Of a stretch of DNA of 64,000 bases, positions 53,232 to 63,043 are shown piece by piece (position 1 is the first letter of the stretch; every line of letters starts with the position of its first letter). The position numbers were made by a program, and so were the translations under genes. Source of the stretch: Blautia luti. GTDB taxonomy: Bacteria; Bacillota; Clostridia; Lachnospirales; Lachnospiraceae. The stretch lies in contig NZ_JAAITI010000004.1 in assembly GCF_013304735.1 (NCBI RefSeq), forward strand, positions 1 to 64,000. The letters are read 5' to 3'. The notes beneath the pieces were generated by a model. That model was not told the origin of the DNA, ran no database searches, and saw only the letters and a list, made by a program, of their open reading frames with translations.

Positions 53232-53705
53232 TTAGAGCTGCTTCATCAGATTAACCATCTCGATCGCAGATAACGCACAGTCATAGCCTTTATTCCCGGC
53301 TTTGCTTCCTGCACGCGCAATAGCCTGCTCGATATTCTCAGTCGTGATCACTCCGAATAAGACAGGGATCCCTGTTGCAAGTTCAACCTGTGCGATCCCT
53401 TTGGCAGATTCATTGCACACCAGATCATAATGTGAAGTATCTCCACGGATGACAGCTCCCACGCAGATAACTGCATCATATTTTCCTGACTGTGCCATTT
53501 TCTGTGCTGTAAGCGGAATCTCAAATGCTCCCGGTACCCATGCTGCAGTAATATTCTCTTCTTCTACACCATGTCTTACCAGTCCGTCGACTGCTCCTCC
53601 CAATAATTTATTCACAATGATCTCATTGAATCTCGCTGCCACGATACCAACCTTCATTCCCTCCGGTGCTACTACTTTTCCTTCTACTAAATTGATCTGT
53701 CTCAT
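53232..53705 (-). CDS. ribH: 6,7-dimethyl-8-ribityllumazine synthase
   Basis: 157 residues. It has [58 protein letters not shown] (catalytic His) and [17 protein letters not shown]. It condenses the ribityl-uracil with dihydroxybutanone phosphate, the penultimate step of riboflavin synthesis, as a large oligomer. Fourth gene of the rib operon. Confidence 0.96.
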   Translation of the reverse strand: MRQINLVEGKVVAPEGMKVGIVAARFNEIIVNKLLGGAVDGLVRHGVEEENITAAWVPGAFEIPLTAQKMAQSGKYDAVICVGAVIRGDTSHYDLVCNESAKGIAQVELATGIPVLFGVITTENIEQAIARAGSKAGNKGYDCALSAIEMVNLMKQL

Positions 53706-53734
53706 TTTTTCTTCCTCCTGCTATTTGCTGTTTT

Positions 53735-54952
53735 TTATAAATTTATTTCTTTAAAAATATGACCCATCTTTTCCTGTTTCGTCTTCATATATTTCCGGTC
53801 ATATTTTTGTACCGGAATCTCCAGAGGTACTCTCTCATTGATCTTCAGCCCGAATTCACCAAGCCCATAGACTTTATCCGGGTTATTGGTCAGTAATCTT
53901 AATGATTTCACACCAAGGTCTGACAGTATCTGTGCCCCGACCCAGTACTCTCTGAGATCCGGTGCAAACCCTAACTTCACATTAGCCTCCACGGTATCGT
54001 ATCCCTGTTCCTGAAGCGCATAAGCTTTGATCTTGTTGATCAGTCCGATTCCTCTGCCTTCCTGTCTCATATACAGAATGATCCCTCTGCCTTCTGCCTC
54101 TACCTGGCGCATCGCTGTCTGCAGCTGCAGGCCGCAGTCACATCTGAGCGATCCGAATGCATCTCCTGTCAGACACTCCGAATGTACACGGCAAAGCACA
54201 TCCTCACCATCTCCTAGATCACCTTTTACCAGTGCCAGATGATGCTCTCCTGTAATGTCATTGATATAGCCATACATTTTAAAATCACCGTACTGCGTTG
54301 GGAGGTTTGCAGCTGCTTCCTCCTTTACATGCTTTTCATGTATTCTTATATAATCCTGCAGATCACGGATCGTAATAAATGTAAGGTTATACTCTTTTGC
54401 CATTTCCCATAGCTGTGATGTACGCATCATAGTGCCATCTTCTTTCATAACTTCACAGCACACGCCGCATTCTTTCAGTCCGGCAAGTCTCATAAGATCT
54501 GTTGTTGCCTCCGTATGGCCATTTCGTACCAGAACCCCGCCTTTTCTGGAAATAAGCGGAAATACATGTCCCGGTCTTCTGAAATCCTCCGGTTTTGACT
54601 GATCATCCACACACTTCATAATGGTATAGGAGCGTTCTGCCGCAGAGATACCGGTGGTTGTATCTGCGTGATCCACTGCCACGGTAAATGCTGTACTGTG
54701 ATTGTCCGTGTTCTCAGCAACCATCGGCGGAAAGTTCAATCTCGCCGCAATTTCTGCACTCATCGGTGTACAGATAAGACCCTTTGCATAAGTCGCCATG
54801 AAATTAATATTTTCCCGGGTCGCAAACTCTGCCGCACATATCAGATCTCCCTCATTTTCTCTGTCCGGATCATCTGTGACCAGAATTATTTTTCCTTCCT
54901 TAAGATCCCTAAGTGCCTCTTCAATTGTGTTGTACTGATAATTTTGTGACAT
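53735..54952 (-). CDS. ribBA: RibBA: DHBP synthase/GTP cyclohydrolase II
   Basis: 405 residues. The N-terminal DHBP synthase (1-~200) has [19 protein letters not shown] and [24 protein letters not shown]. The C-terminal GTP cyclohydrolase II has the zinc motif [20 protein letters not shown], then [12 protein letters not shown] and [12 protein letters not shown]. It supplies both precursors of riboflavin, from ribulose-5-phosphate and GTP. It starts 18 bases after ribE. Confidence 0.96.
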   Translation of the reverse strand: MSQNYQYNTIEEALRDLKEGKIILVTDDPDRENEGDLICAAEFATRENINFMATYAKGLICTPMSAEIAARLNFPPMVAENTDNHSTAFTVAVDHADTTTGISAAERSYTIMKCVDDQSKPEDFRRPGHVFPLISRKGGVLVRNGHTEATTDLMRLAGLKECGVCCEVMKEDGTMMRTSQLWEMAKEYNLTFITIRDLQDYIRIHEKHVKEEAAANLPTQYGDFKMYGYINDITGEHHLALVKGDLGDGEDVLCRVHSECLTGDAFGSLRCDCGLQLQTAMRQVEAEGRGIILYMRQEGRGIGLINKIKAYALQEQGYDTVEANVKLGFAPDLREYWVGAQILSDLGVKSLRLLTNNPDKVYGLGEFGLKINERVPLEIPVQKYDRKYMKTKQEKMGHIFKEINL

Positions 54953-54970
54953 ACTGTATATCCTCCTGTT

Positions 54971-55624
54971 CTAAAACCCGAATTCTTCAAGAAACTCCAT
55001 CGTAATTCCGGATTCTTTTTTCTCTTCTTCGTTTTTTCTGATGCCAAGCAATTTTTCTACATATTTTCCGATCACATCATTTTCCAGATTAACCAGATCC
55101 CCCGGCACCTTTTCCAAAAGGGTGGTTTCTTCTCCTGTATGTGGAATGACCGACACCTGAAAACCAGCTTCATCAACCCTTGCAACTGTCAGGCTGATCC
55201 CATCAATACAAACGGATCCTTTTTCCACGATCAGATGCAAGATCTGTGGCGATGTCTCAATTGATACCCAGATGGCATTTTCTTCCCGGAGCATGGAACG
55301 TATCACTCCAGTCCCATCAATATGACCGCTTACTATGTGTCCCCCGAACCTGCCATCTGCAGCCATTGCACGTTCCAGGTTTACCTGGCTTCCAGCTTTA
55401 CAACTGCCAAGACTGCTTCTTCTGATCGTCTCTGCCATCACATCGGCAGTAAATCCGTCCGGCTGGATCGACGTAACTGTCAGACACACACCATTCACAG
55501 CAATACTGTCACCGATCCTTGTCCCTTCCAGGACTTTCCGGGCTTTCACTGCCAGGATCCCTGATTCTCCTGTCAGCTGTATATAACGGACTTTTCCTTT
55601 CTCTTCTACGATTCCTGTAAACAT
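54971..55624 (-). CDS. ribE: Riboflavin synthase alpha subunit
   Basis: 217 residues made of two lumazine-binding repeats. The first begins MFTGIVEEKGKVRY with AVNGVCLTVTS and the second contains GHIVSGHIDGTG and SVCIDGISLTVARV. It dismutates two lumazines to riboflavin. It overlaps the end of ribD by 19 bases. Confidence 0.95.
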   Translation of the reverse strand: MFTGIVEEKGKVRYIQLTGESGILAVKARKVLEGTRIGDSIAVNGVCLTVTSIQPDGFTADVMAETIRRSSLGSCKAGSQVNLERAMAADGRFGGHIVSGHIDGTGVIRSMLREENAIWVSIETSPQILHLIVEKGSVCIDGISLTVARVDEAGFQVSVIPHTGEETTLLEKVPGDLVNLENDVIGKYVEKLLGIRKNEEEKKESGITMEFLEEFGF

Positions 55625-56733
55625 GATTCCTCCTGTTTTTTCTCACACACCTGACATCTTATCCGGATGTCCTCACCGATCTGGCAGATATCTGTATATT
55701 TCAGTTCTACTGCTTCAGACGGGAATTCAACTCCGATACCTTCTACCGGTGTCTTCCCGGCCACACCACCAAACAGCTTTGGTGCCACAAAAGCCTGTAC
55801 TTCCTTTACAATTCCGGCTCGCAGGGCACTGTCATTTAACGTACCGCCTCCCTCCAGGAGGATGCTGTCAATACCCCTGTTTCCAAGATCTGTCATCAGC
55901 TTTTTAAGGTCTATCTGATCCTTTTCATCCGGACAGTAAATGGTCTCAACTCCCATAGTATGTAATATTTTTATTTTTTCTTCTGTATTTTTCTGATCTG
56001 CATAAGCCACGATCGTCCGGTACTTTTCCGCACTTTTTACGATCTGACTGTCCGGCGGGATCCTGAGCTTACTGTCGCACACAATCCTGACAGGACTTTT
56101 CCAGCCTTCTACCCGGACGTTTAACATCGGATCATCTGCAAGCACAGTTCCAATACCTGCCATGATCCCCATGTACTGATGCCGCATATGCTGTACTTCT
56201 TTTCTTGCCGCTTCTCCGGTGATCCATTTTGATGCTCCTGTCTTCGTTGCGATCTTCCCATCCAGTGTCATGGCATACTTCATCACCACGTATGGGGTTT
56301 TCGTAGTAATATAATGGAAAAACACCGGATTCAGCTGATCACATTCTTCTCTCATAAAATCTTCAACTACTGTTACACCGGCTTCCCTTAACATCTGTAC
56401 ACCTTTTCCTGCCACTTTCGGATTCGGATCTCGGGAACCGATCACCACTTTTCTGATCTTCTGTTCAATGATCGCTTCCGTACATGGAGGTGTTTTTCCA
56501 TGATGACAGCAAGGCTCCAGCGTAACATAAATCACCGCACCTTCTGCTGGTTCTGTAAGAGAAGCAATAGCATTACGTTCTGCGTGAAGTTCTCCATACT
56601 TTTTATGATAGCCTTCCCCGATGATCCTTCCGTCTTTTACGATTACTGCCCCTACCATCGGATTGGGATTCGTCCAGCCTTCTCCTTTTTGGGCCAGCTG
56701 AATCGCCCGAAGCATATATTCCTGATCCGTCAT
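55606..56733 (-). CDS. ribD: RibD: deaminase/reductase
   Basis: 375 residues from the ATG at 56733 (GAAGGAAT upstream); a longer in-frame start lacks a ribosome binding site. The N-terminal zinc deaminase has LHAERNAIAS and EPCCHHGKTPPC. The C-terminal reductase has KTPYVVMKYAMTLDGKIATKTGASKWI and LLEGGGTLNDSAL. It carries out the second and third steps from GTP. First gene of the ribD-ribE-ribBA-ribH operon, behind an FMN riboswitch. Confidence 0.95.
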   Translation of the reverse strand: MTDQEYMLRAIQLAQKGEGWTNPNPMVGAVIVKDGRIIGEGYHKKYGELHAERNAIASLTEPAEGAVIYVTLEPCCHHGKTPPCTEAIIEQKIRKVVIGSRDPNPKVAGKGVQMLREAGVTVVEDFMREECDQLNPVFFHYITTKTPYVVMKYAMTLDGKIATKTGASKWITGEAARKEVQHMRHQYMGIMAGIGTVLADDPMLNVRVEGWKSPVRIVCDSKLRIPPDSQIVKSAEKYRTIVAYADQKNTEEKIKILHTMGVETIYCPDEKDQIDLKKLMTDLGNRGIDSILLEGGGTLNDSALRAGIVKEVQAFVAPKLFGGVAGKTPVEGIGVEFPSEAVELKYTDICQIGEDIRIRCQVCEKKQEESCLQES

Positions 56734-56852
56734 TTTTATTCCTTCTTTCTTATTCCTGTTCTTTGCCTGGTACGCCAAGGCTTTTAGACCTATGCAATCG
56801 GATTCACAGACAAGTGAGTGGTATATTTATTTCGAAAACGATGTGCCAAATA

Positions 56853-56887
56853 CAAAAAAAGCCTGCAGAAATATCTGCAGGGGGGGA
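56853..56887 (-). terminator. Second terminator in the ribD leader
   Basis: On the minus strand CCTGCAGATATTTCTGCAGG forms an 8-bp stem with an ATTT loop, preceded by a C-run and followed by CTTTTTTTG. It lies between the riboswitch expression platform and ribD, about 120 bases before the gene. Confidence 0.8.
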
Positions 56888-56936
56888 ATTGATCTGTTAC
56901 ATATGATCAATAAATGAACGTCTGATTATTTCCTAC

Positions 56937-56972
56937 ATAAAAAGCTCTGAAATGGATCACCATCTCAGAGCT
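56937..56972 (-). terminator. Expression-platform terminator of the FMN riboswitch
   Basis: On the minus strand AGCTCTGAGATGG pairs with CCATTTCAGAGCT across a TGAT loop, followed by TTTTTAT. It lies about 40 bases past the aptamer and is the expected FMN-dependent terminator. Confidence 0.8.
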
Positions 56973-57012
56973 CTGATACTACATTCATTCATACAAAAAT
57001 CAACTGTACTAT

Positions 57013-57124
57013 CATCTTCTTCCATCCAGACTATACTGTCGGCCCCGGAATCTCACCGGATCATGCCTTTCGGCTCGCGGGCTCTACCGCCGGTAGGGAA
57101 TCACACCCTGCCCTGAAGATATCT
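57013..57124 (-). promoter_or_regulatory. FMN riboswitch (RFN element)
   Basis: The minus strand carries the RFN consensus in order: ATCTTCAGGGCAGGGTG, GATTCCCTACCGGCGGTA, GCCCGCGAGCC, TGATCCGGTGAGATTCCGGGGCCGACAGT and the closing GGATGGAAGAAGATG, which pairs with the first segment. It controls ribD-ribE-ribBA-ribH (and maybe the HAD gene) in response to FMN. Confidence 0.97.
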
Positions 57125-57132
57125 TTTTATTT

Positions 57133-57161
57133 ATTTTAATACTTTATCTGTTATTTGTAAA
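57133..57161 (-). promoter_or_regulatory. Promoter of the riboflavin operon
   Basis: On the minus strand TTTACA, 17 bases, TAAAAT, just upstream of the FMN aptamer. Confidence 0.65.
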
Positions 57162-57243
57162 GCGGAATTTTTATTTTACTCATTCCATGCGGAATATTAT
57201 CAGTGAACGGTAACGAAACTAATCACTAATCCGCATACTATAC

Positions 57244-58011
57244 TCATCTTTTTTTGTATATAACCAATTCAGGATTTTCACCGTCTTTCTCATATGTACA
57301 TATCATAATAAAATCCATATTTGCCAGAATACCGAAGTATCTGTCCCCTCCGAATTCAGATTCCATTTGATTTCCCAGATAAGTTTTCTGGTCATCCAGA
57401 AATTTCACTTTTTGTCCATTTGGCAGTGCATATTCCAGATTTACATATTTACCTACAAGTGCATTCAGTCTGTCTACCCTTGGAAGTCCATCTATATGTA
57501 AATCATTTATTTCATTTATCAATTGCTTTTTAAACTCTTCAAACTGCCCATTGTCACTAAGTTCATCATATCTTTTCCAGTAATCTAACTTTGGAAGCAT
57601 TTCTTTCAGATAAGTGCGTGCCTGTTCTTCGGTAAAGCTTTCATTTACCATATTCTTTACACAAACATCAATCAATTCATCCATATCATTATATGTGTAT
57701 GTTCCATCTGCATAGCACCATTTACAATACTCCTCATTTAATGCGCCATCCTTATCACGTCCCAATATGGAATCATCATCAATTGGCATCCCGCAGCACT
57801 GACAGATCAGCTTTCTCGGTTCTCCCAGAAGCGTATTGATCGAGACATCAAATTCTTTCGATAAGAGCTTAAGTGTATCAGTATTCGGAACGGTATCTCC
57901 ATTTTCCCAGCGTGATACAGCCTGTCTCGTTACCATGATTTTATCTGCCAGCTCGTCCTGTGACATTCCTCTTTCCGTTCTAAGTTTTAAGATTACATTT
58001 TTTGTTTCCAT
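57244..58011 (-). CDS. HTH transcriptional regulator with zinc-ribbon domain
   Basis: 255 residues from the ATG at 58011, which follows CGGAGGTGA; longer in-frame extensions upstream are not supported. An XRE-type HTH (1-~60, LKLRTERGMSQDELADKIMVTRQAVSRWENG) precedes a zinc-ribbon CQCCGMPID ... EYCKWCYADG (residues ~70-105). Next is a helical region and a C-terminal domain of ~80 residues (YVNLEYALPNGQKVKFLDDQKTYLG) which may bind a ligand. Its target is unknown. It lies between tsf and the riboflavin riboswitch but has no visible tie to either. Confidence 0.85.
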   Translation of the reverse strand: METKNVILKLRTERGMSQDELADKIMVTRQAVSRWENGDTVPNTDTLKLLSKEFDVSINTLLGEPRKLICQCCGMPIDDDSILGRDKDGALNEEYCKWCYADGTYTYNDMDELIDVCVKNMVNESFTEEQARTYLKEMLPKLDYWKRYDELSDNGQFEEFKKQLINEINDLHIDGLPRVDRLNALVGKYVNLEYALPNGQKVKFLDDQKTYLGNQMESEFGGDRYFGILANMDFIMICTYEKDGENPELVIYKKR

Positions 58012-58123
58012 AGCCGTCACCTCCGTTATCCTATTATAAAGATAGATCCATGTTCTGAAAAGCAACTTCCTGTTACTATAGTCTATCCATATTTTATAAT
58101 GTAGTATATGAAGTGGATAATAT

Positions 58124-58164
58124 AAGAAAAACCCTTGAAAATACTGGATTTTCAAGGGTTTTAT
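58124..58164 (-). terminator. Terminator of the rpsB-tsf operon
   Basis: On the minus strand AAAACCCTTGAAAA pairs with TTTTCAAGGGTTTT, ending in a T-run. It lies about 30 bases past the tsf stop. Confidence 0.9.
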
Positions 58165-58194
58165 GGATCTTATTAAAGATATGCAGATAACAGA

Positions 58195-59133
58195 TTATTT
58201 ACCCATCTGCTTAGCAACTTCCTCAGCGAAGTTCTCTTCTTTCTTCTCAAGACCATCGCCTGTCTCGTAGCGAACGAAGCCTTTGATCTGGATCTTAGCG
58301 CCGTTCTCTTTTGCTACCTGCTCTACGTATTTGGCAACGGACTGTTTTCCGTCCTCTGCTTTTACGTATGTCTGGTCAAGAAGACAGATCTCTTTAAGCT
58401 CTTTCTTGATACGTCCTGTGATCATTCCCTCGATAACCTTAGCCGGTTTCTGGGACTCCTTCGGATCGTTCTGGATCTGAGCCATAAGGATCTCTTTCTC
58501 ATGCTCGATGTAGTCAGCGCTTACTTCCTTGTCGCTTGTGTACTGCGGTTTCAGAGCTGCGATCTGCATAGCTACGTTCTTAGCCATCTCTTTAACAGCA
58601 TCGTTAACAACATCTGTCTCAACGTCTACAAGAACGCCGATCTTTCCACCCATATGTGTGTAGGAAGCGATGAATCCGTTCTGCTCCTCAACCTGAGCAA
58701 ATCTACGGATGTTCATGTTCTCGCCGATTACTGCGATCTGAGCTGCAAGAGCCTCTTTTACAGTCTTAGTTGTATCAAGTGCCCATGCCTCAGCAAGGAA
58801 AGCATCGATATCAGCTGCTGTTGTGTTAAGTGCCTGTGCTGCAACATCTGCAACATAGCCCTGGAACTTCTCGTTCTTTGCAACGAAGTCTGTTTCAGCA
58901 TTAACCTCAACAACGACTGCTTTCTTTCCATCCTCTGTTACCAGAGTTTTGCAAAGACCCTCTGCTGCGATACGGCTTGCTTTCTTCTGTGCTGTAGCAA
59001 GACCTTTCTCACGCAGGAACTCAACTGCTTTATCCATATCGCCTTCTGTAGCTGTAAGAGCTTTCTTACAATCCATCATTCCGGCGCCGGTCATCTCTCT
59101 TAACTCTTTTACCTGTGCTGCTGTAATAGCCAT
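58195..59133 (-). CDS. tsf: Elongation factor Ts
   Basis: 312 residues. The N-terminal UBA-like domain MAITAAQVKELREMTGAGMMDCKKALTATEGDMDKAVEFLREKG and the TDFVAKNEKF motif that contacts EF-Tu are present, followed by the core and dimerisation regions. It exchanges GDP on EF-Tu. It is encoded 36 bases downstream of rpsB in the usual rpsB-tsf order, with AGGAGG before its ATG. Confidence 0.97.
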   Translation of the reverse strand: MAITAAQVKELREMTGAGMMDCKKALTATEGDMDKAVEFLREKGLATAQKKASRIAAEGLCKTLVTEDGKKAVVVEVNAETDFVAKNEKFQGYVADVAAQALNTTAADIDAFLAEAWALDTTKTVKEALAAQIAVIGENMNIRRFAQVEEQNGFIASYTHMGGKIGVLVDVETDVVNDAVKEMAKNVAMQIAALKPQYTSDKEVSADYIEHEKEILMAQIQNDPKESQKPAKVIEGMITGRIKKELKEICLLDQTYVKAEDGKQSVAKYVEQVAKENGAKIQIKGFVRYETGDGLEKKEENFAEEVAKQMGK

Positions 59134-59169
59134 TGTTCGTTTCCTCCTGAAATATTCTGTTTATACGAA

Positions 59170-59913
59170 TTATTCCTCTGTAGCTGCAAACTCCTCAGAC
59201 TCAGCCTCGATCTCGCCATCTGCCTCTGCAGTTCCCTGCTTAGCCTCGATAACAGCGTCAGCCATCTTGGAAACGATGAGTTTTACTGCACGGATAGCAT
59301 CGTCATTTCCCGGGATCACATAGTCAAGCTCTTCCGGATCACAGTTTGTATCGCAGATACCGATAAGCGGGATTCCCAGTGTATGAGCCTCCTGTACGCA
59401 GATTCTCTCTTTTTTAGGATCTACGATAAAGATAGCATCCGGGATTCTCTTCATCTCTTTGATACCGCCAAGGTTCTTCTGAAGTTTAGCAAGCTCTTTG
59501 CGAAGCTCGATAACTTCTTTCTTAGGAAGTACGTCGAATGTTCCGTCAGCTTCCATTGTCTCGATCTCTTTCAGTCTTGCGATACGGCTCTGGATTGTCT
59601 TGAAGTTTGTAAGCATACCACCAAGCCATCTCTCATTTACGAAGAACTCTCCACAACGCTCTGCCTCTGTACGGATAGCATCCTGAGCCTGTTTCTTAGT
59701 TCCTACGAAAAGGATGTGTCCACCGTTGGCAACGATATCTGCTACTGCATTGTAAGCATCGTCAACCATTCCTACAGACTGCTGAAGATCGATGATATAG
59801 ATACCATTTCTCTCTGTGTAGATGTACGGAGCCATTTTAGGGTTCCATCTTCTTGTCTGATGTCCGAAATGAACACCTGCCTCTAAAAGCTGCTTCATTG
59901 AAATAACGCTCAT
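59170..59913 (-). CDS. rpsB: 30S ribosomal protein S2
   Basis: 247 residues with the S2 signatures [47 protein letters not shown] and [27 protein letters not shown]. The C-terminus is the usual acidic tail ([10 protein letters not shown]). AAAGGAGA precedes the ATG. First gene of the rpsB-tsf operon, behind a leader of ~115 bases. Confidence 0.98.
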   Translation of the reverse strand: MSVISMKQLLEAGVHFGHQTRRWNPKMAPYIYTERNGIYIIDLQQSVGMVDDAYNAVADIVANGGHILFVGTKKQAQDAIRTEAERCGEFFVNERWLGGMLTNFKTIQSRIARLKEIETMEADGTFDVLPKKEVIELRKELAKLQKNLGGIKEMKRIPDAIFIVDPKKERICVQEAHTLGIPLIGICDTNCDPEELDYVIPGNDDAIRAVKLIVSKMADAVIEAKQGTAEADGEIEAESEEFAATEE

Positions 59914-60034
59914 GTCTTTTCTCCTTTTTGGTTAAATTCTTCCGCACAGGTCGCCTTCTCTCTGGACCCATCCTCACACCGTAGGGCACCATCCTTATAG
60001 AATCGCCGTGCGTGCTTATTTTTGCAACTTCTGA
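59914..60034 (-). promoter_or_regulatory. rpsB leader, structured
   Basis: The 5' leader on the minus strand contains pairing segments (GGATGGTGCCC with GGATGGGTCC-type complements and CCTACGG loops) upstream of the S2 ribosome binding site. Ribosomal-protein leaders of this kind are often bound by the encoded protein for autoregulation; that is inferred, not shown. Confidence 0.4.
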
Positions 60035-60064
60035 ATTATAGCATAGAAAATCCCCTTATGTAAA
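60035..60064 (-). promoter_or_regulatory. Promoter of rpsB-tsf
   Basis: On the minus strand TTTACA, 18 bases, TATAAT. The -35 lies in the loop of the terminator of the upstream pseudouridine synthase gene. Confidence 0.65.
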
Positions 60065-60075
60065 GGGGATTTTTC
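60045..60075 (-). terminator. Terminator after the pseudouridine synthase gene
   Basis: AAAATCCCC...GGGGATTTT with a short AT-rich loop and T-run on both sides, about 20 bases past the rsuA stop. It overlaps the rpsB promoter. Confidence 0.85.
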
Positions 60076-60092
60076 CAATTTTTTTCTGTTTT

Positions 60093-60860
60093 TCAGCGGT
60101 TTCCGGCAGACTTCAGAAGCTCCAGCTCTTTTTCGGTGAGCGAACGATATTTTCCTGTCGGAAGATCTGAAGGAAGCGCCAGCGGCCCCATGGATAGTCT
60201 TTTCAAATAAGTTACTTTTTTTCCCAGTGCCTCCATCATCCGTTTTACCTGATGGAATTTTCCCTCGTGGATGGTAAGTCGGATCTCAGATTCCCAGTTC
60301 TTACCGGCTTCTGCAGATTCTGTACCGGACTCCCAGGTAGAAAGGATCTCCAGCCTTGCCGGTCGTGTAAGATCTTTTTCCCCGATATCCACGCCTTCTG
60401 CCAGCTTCACGACATCTTCTTCTGTCACTTTCCCGGATACTTTTGCATAGTAGATCTTATCCACATGCTTTTTCGGAGAAAGAAGCTCATGTGCAAGAGG
60501 ACCGTCGTCTGTGATCAGAAGGAATCCTTCTGTATCTTTATCCAGACGCCCTACCGGAAAAAGTCCCTTTCTTCTGTCTTTTTCTTCAATATAGTCGAGA
60601 ACCGTTTTATCTCTGGAGTCCTCCGTTGCGCTGACACAGCCTGCCGGCTTGTTAAAAAGATAGTATACATATTCCGGTGCAGCATGGATCTCCTGCCCGT
60701 TCATAACCACCTGATCTTCTTCCGATACTTTCAGCTCCGGTTTTTTCGCAGTTTTTCCATTGACCTGCACCTGACCCTTCTGTATGTATTTTTTTACCTC
60801 GCTTCTTGTACCTGCGCCGGCATCTGCCAGAAATTTATCCAGCCGGACTGGTTTTTCCAT
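60093..60860 (-). CDS. rsuA: RsuA-family pseudouridine synthase
   Basis: 255 residues. An N-terminal S4 RNA-binding domain (VRLDKFLADAGAGTRSEVKKYI) precedes a pseudouridine synthase core with the catalytic motif GRLDKDTEGFLLITDDG and later KFHQVKRMMEALGKKVTYLKR. It modifies rRNA, most likely U516 of 16S; RluB/E/F-type activity is the alternative. Its ATG shares a base with the stop of the ABC permease gene (TAATG), so it is translationally coupled to an unrelated transporter. Confidence 0.88.
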   Translation of the reverse strand: MEKPVRLDKFLADAGAGTRSEVKKYIQKGQVQVNGKTAKKPELKVSEEDQVVMNGQEIHAAPEYVYYLFNKPAGCVSATEDSRDKTVLDYIEEKDRRKGLFPVGRLDKDTEGFLLITDDGPLAHELLSPKKHVDKIYYAKVSGKVTEEDVVKLAEGVDIGEKDLTRPARLEILSTWESGTESAEAGKNWESEIRLTIHEGKFHQVKRMMEALGKKVTYLKRLSMGPLALPSDLPTGKYRSLTEKELELLKSAGNR

Positions 60861-63043
60861 TAATCATTTACCTCCCATTCTGTTACATGGGCTGCCTTTG
60901 CATCTGCTCTGATAAAATCCGGGATCTCACCGGCAAATGTCATATAAAGTCCGGAATCCCCGCCGGTGCTCTCCTGTCCTTCCAGAACCACTTCCATTGT
61001 GACATCTGCATTCCAGATAGTCCATCCGTTTACCAGCTGTGATGGACGGATACATTTTTTCAGAGCTTCCAGCTGTTCCTTTTTATCGTAACGGACTTTA
61101 TAACCGTTCTCTGTTTCTTCAAGATCCGAAAGGGGCTCAGTGTCGGAAAAAGCTTCATCATCTTCGCCGGCAGCTTCGGAGCTGAAGTAATAAACATCAA
61201 TATACTCAACAGACAGCTCATCCATGGAAAGAGGATATCCTGTTTCTTCCAAAATTGCAAGTGTTCTCTTATATGCCGGATACACCAGAACGGAGGTAGA
61301 CACCCTCTCTCCTTCCTGAACAGCCGGTACATTCATTCCCCATTCATCCATGTATCCTTCTGACGGAATTCCCGCATAATCGAACATCAGCATTGCACAT
61401 GGCTGGTCTTTTACTGTCTGACCGCCGTTTTCCAAAATGTCCTTTCTCAGCGCCTCTGCCAGTGCCTGACGCTTCTCTGCATTTTTCTCAAATAAGGAAT
61501 GAATATCTCCGTCACAGAAAATACCGGTGACCTCTTTCAGATACTGTTTGTCCAGCTGGAAAAATGAATATCTGTCTTCTTTCCATGTCTGCTCGTCATA
61601 CAAGGCTTCCATAAGATTCTGCGCCTGTGCAGAAGATACACTATAGCTTCTGCATACACTGAATCCTTGTTTATTTATGTAACGCACATACATGCGCCTT
61701 CCTGATTTTTTTCCTTTTTCATTCTGAAGCCTGATATCCTTCAGACTGTTATACAATGCTTTACTTTTCATCACCGGCTGATCCAGCAGACCGGAACTAT
61801 TGTCTGAGGTAGCAGTATACCGGATCTTATAGATTCCATTTTCTTTTTTTTCCACATTGCAAAGCTGCTCAGTATATGAGAGATTGCATACATTTACCAC
61901 AACTCCCTGAAGATTGTCATAAGCCGGAAAATATCTGTCATATCCCAGAAGATCTATTTTCATGGTCAGCGCACAGATCGCCACAACACCTCCAAAGATC
62001 ATAAGCTGCACTTTTCTGCGGAAAAATCTGCGAAAATCCATTTCGTAGATCACTTCCAGAACTCCATGGACCAGGATCGTTCCCAGTATCATTCCGAAGA
62101 TCCACCATGCTGTTTTGGATGAATCTTCCGGGATCATATAAAAGATCAGACCAATCCCCAGTCCGGATGGTATTGTGATCAGAGCACTTAAGACCGGTTC
62201 CATCCAGGTATATACCAGTGCTTTTCCGGTATTCTCTGATTTTCGCCTGCAAAATGCCATCCAGGATAATACTGCCATAAGCAGCAGCACAAAGATCAGT
62301 ATCAATAACTGTTTTCCATAGTTCCCGCTGCTGTATTTATCCATAAAGCTTACGATCACCATAAGGGGAGAGCCCAGGTCCCGCACTGCTGCCAGGATCC
62401 CGTAACAGCCTTCGTACCAGGTATCAAAGAATAAATGTCCGCTTATCTGCAGCATCGCTGCCAGAATGATACTGTAGGTAAACAGCCCTGCCCATGCAAG
62501 TGCTCCCATCAGCATGGTACCGGTGCAGGCGATCACCAGCGCTGTGGAGAAATATACCAGCAGATACATCAGGAGATGGATCACCAGCAGTATCAGCGCC
62601 TTTTTCATGATGGAAAGGCTGTAATATCCTCTGGCTGCCCCGATGCATACCGCAGCAAATTCCATGATCACATATGGTACCAGATAATAAAGAACAGCCA
62701 GGAATACTCTGTGCAGAAACAGTGCACTTCGCTTTACCGGAAGGCTGTGATAGAAATCCACTTTTCTCGGGGAATACAGATACCAGAAGCCGCTTACTGC
62801 TGCAAAAAATGCTGTTACCGCAGCCACAACTGCTCCCATTGTGAGAAAGTCACTGCTCCACAGGCTGGAATACAGATAGGAAAGCTGACTTTGAGTATAA
62901 CTGCGCTCATTCCATTTTCCCATCAACATAAGTTCCGCTACCGGAAATGCCAGGAGAAATGCAATCATGGCAAATGCCGGGATCCACCTTTGTCCTTTAG
63001 AAGAAGATTTCATATATTCACTGGAATAAATTTTTGACTTCAT
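60860..63043 (-). CDS. ABC transporter permease, large
   Basis: 727 residues. About 7-8 hydrophobic segments fill residues ~20-380 (AMIAFLLAFPVAELMLM, LLILIFVLLLMAVLSWMAF and others), including the motif YSPRKVDFYHSLPVKRSALF common in Firmicute antibiotic/lantibiotic-type exporters. A long extracytoplasmic C-terminal domain (~390-727), soluble and acidic, follows and is not recognised. It overlaps its ATPase gene by 26 bases. Substrate unknown; bacteriocin or envelope-stress resistance is the usual guess. Confidence 0.8.
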   Translation of the reverse strand: MKSKIYSSEYMKSSSKGQRWIPAFAMIAFLLAFPVAELMLMGKWNERSYTQSQLSYLYSSLWSSDFLTMGAVVAAVTAFFAAVSGFWYLYSPRKVDFYHSLPVKRSALFLHRVFLAVLYYLVPYVIMEFAAVCIGAARGYYSLSIMKKALILLVIHLLMYLLVYFSTALVIACTGTMLMGALAWAGLFTYSIILAAMLQISGHLFFDTWYEGCYGILAAVRDLGSPLMVIVSFMDKYSSGNYGKQLLILIFVLLLMAVLSWMAFCRRKSENTGKALVYTWMEPVLSALITIPSGLGIGLIFYMIPEDSSKTAWWIFGMILGTILVHGVLEVIYEMDFRRFFRRKVQLMIFGGVVAICALTMKIDLLGYDRYFPAYDNLQGVVVNVCNLSYTEQLCNVEKKENGIYKIRYTATSDNSSGLLDQPVMKSKALYNSLKDIRLQNEKGKKSGRRMYVRYINKQGFSVCRSYSVSSAQAQNLMEALYDEQTWKEDRYSFFQLDKQYLKEVTGIFCDGDIHSLFEKNAEKRQALAEALRKDILENGGQTVKDQPCAMLMFDYAGIPSEGYMDEWGMNVPAVQEGERVSTSVLVYPAYKRTLAILEETGYPLSMDELSVEYIDVYYFSSEAAGEDDEAFSDTEPLSDLEETENGYKVRYDKKEQLEALKKCIRPSQLVNGWTIWNADVTMEVVLEGQESTGGDSGLYMTFAGEIPDFIRADAKAAHVTEWEVND

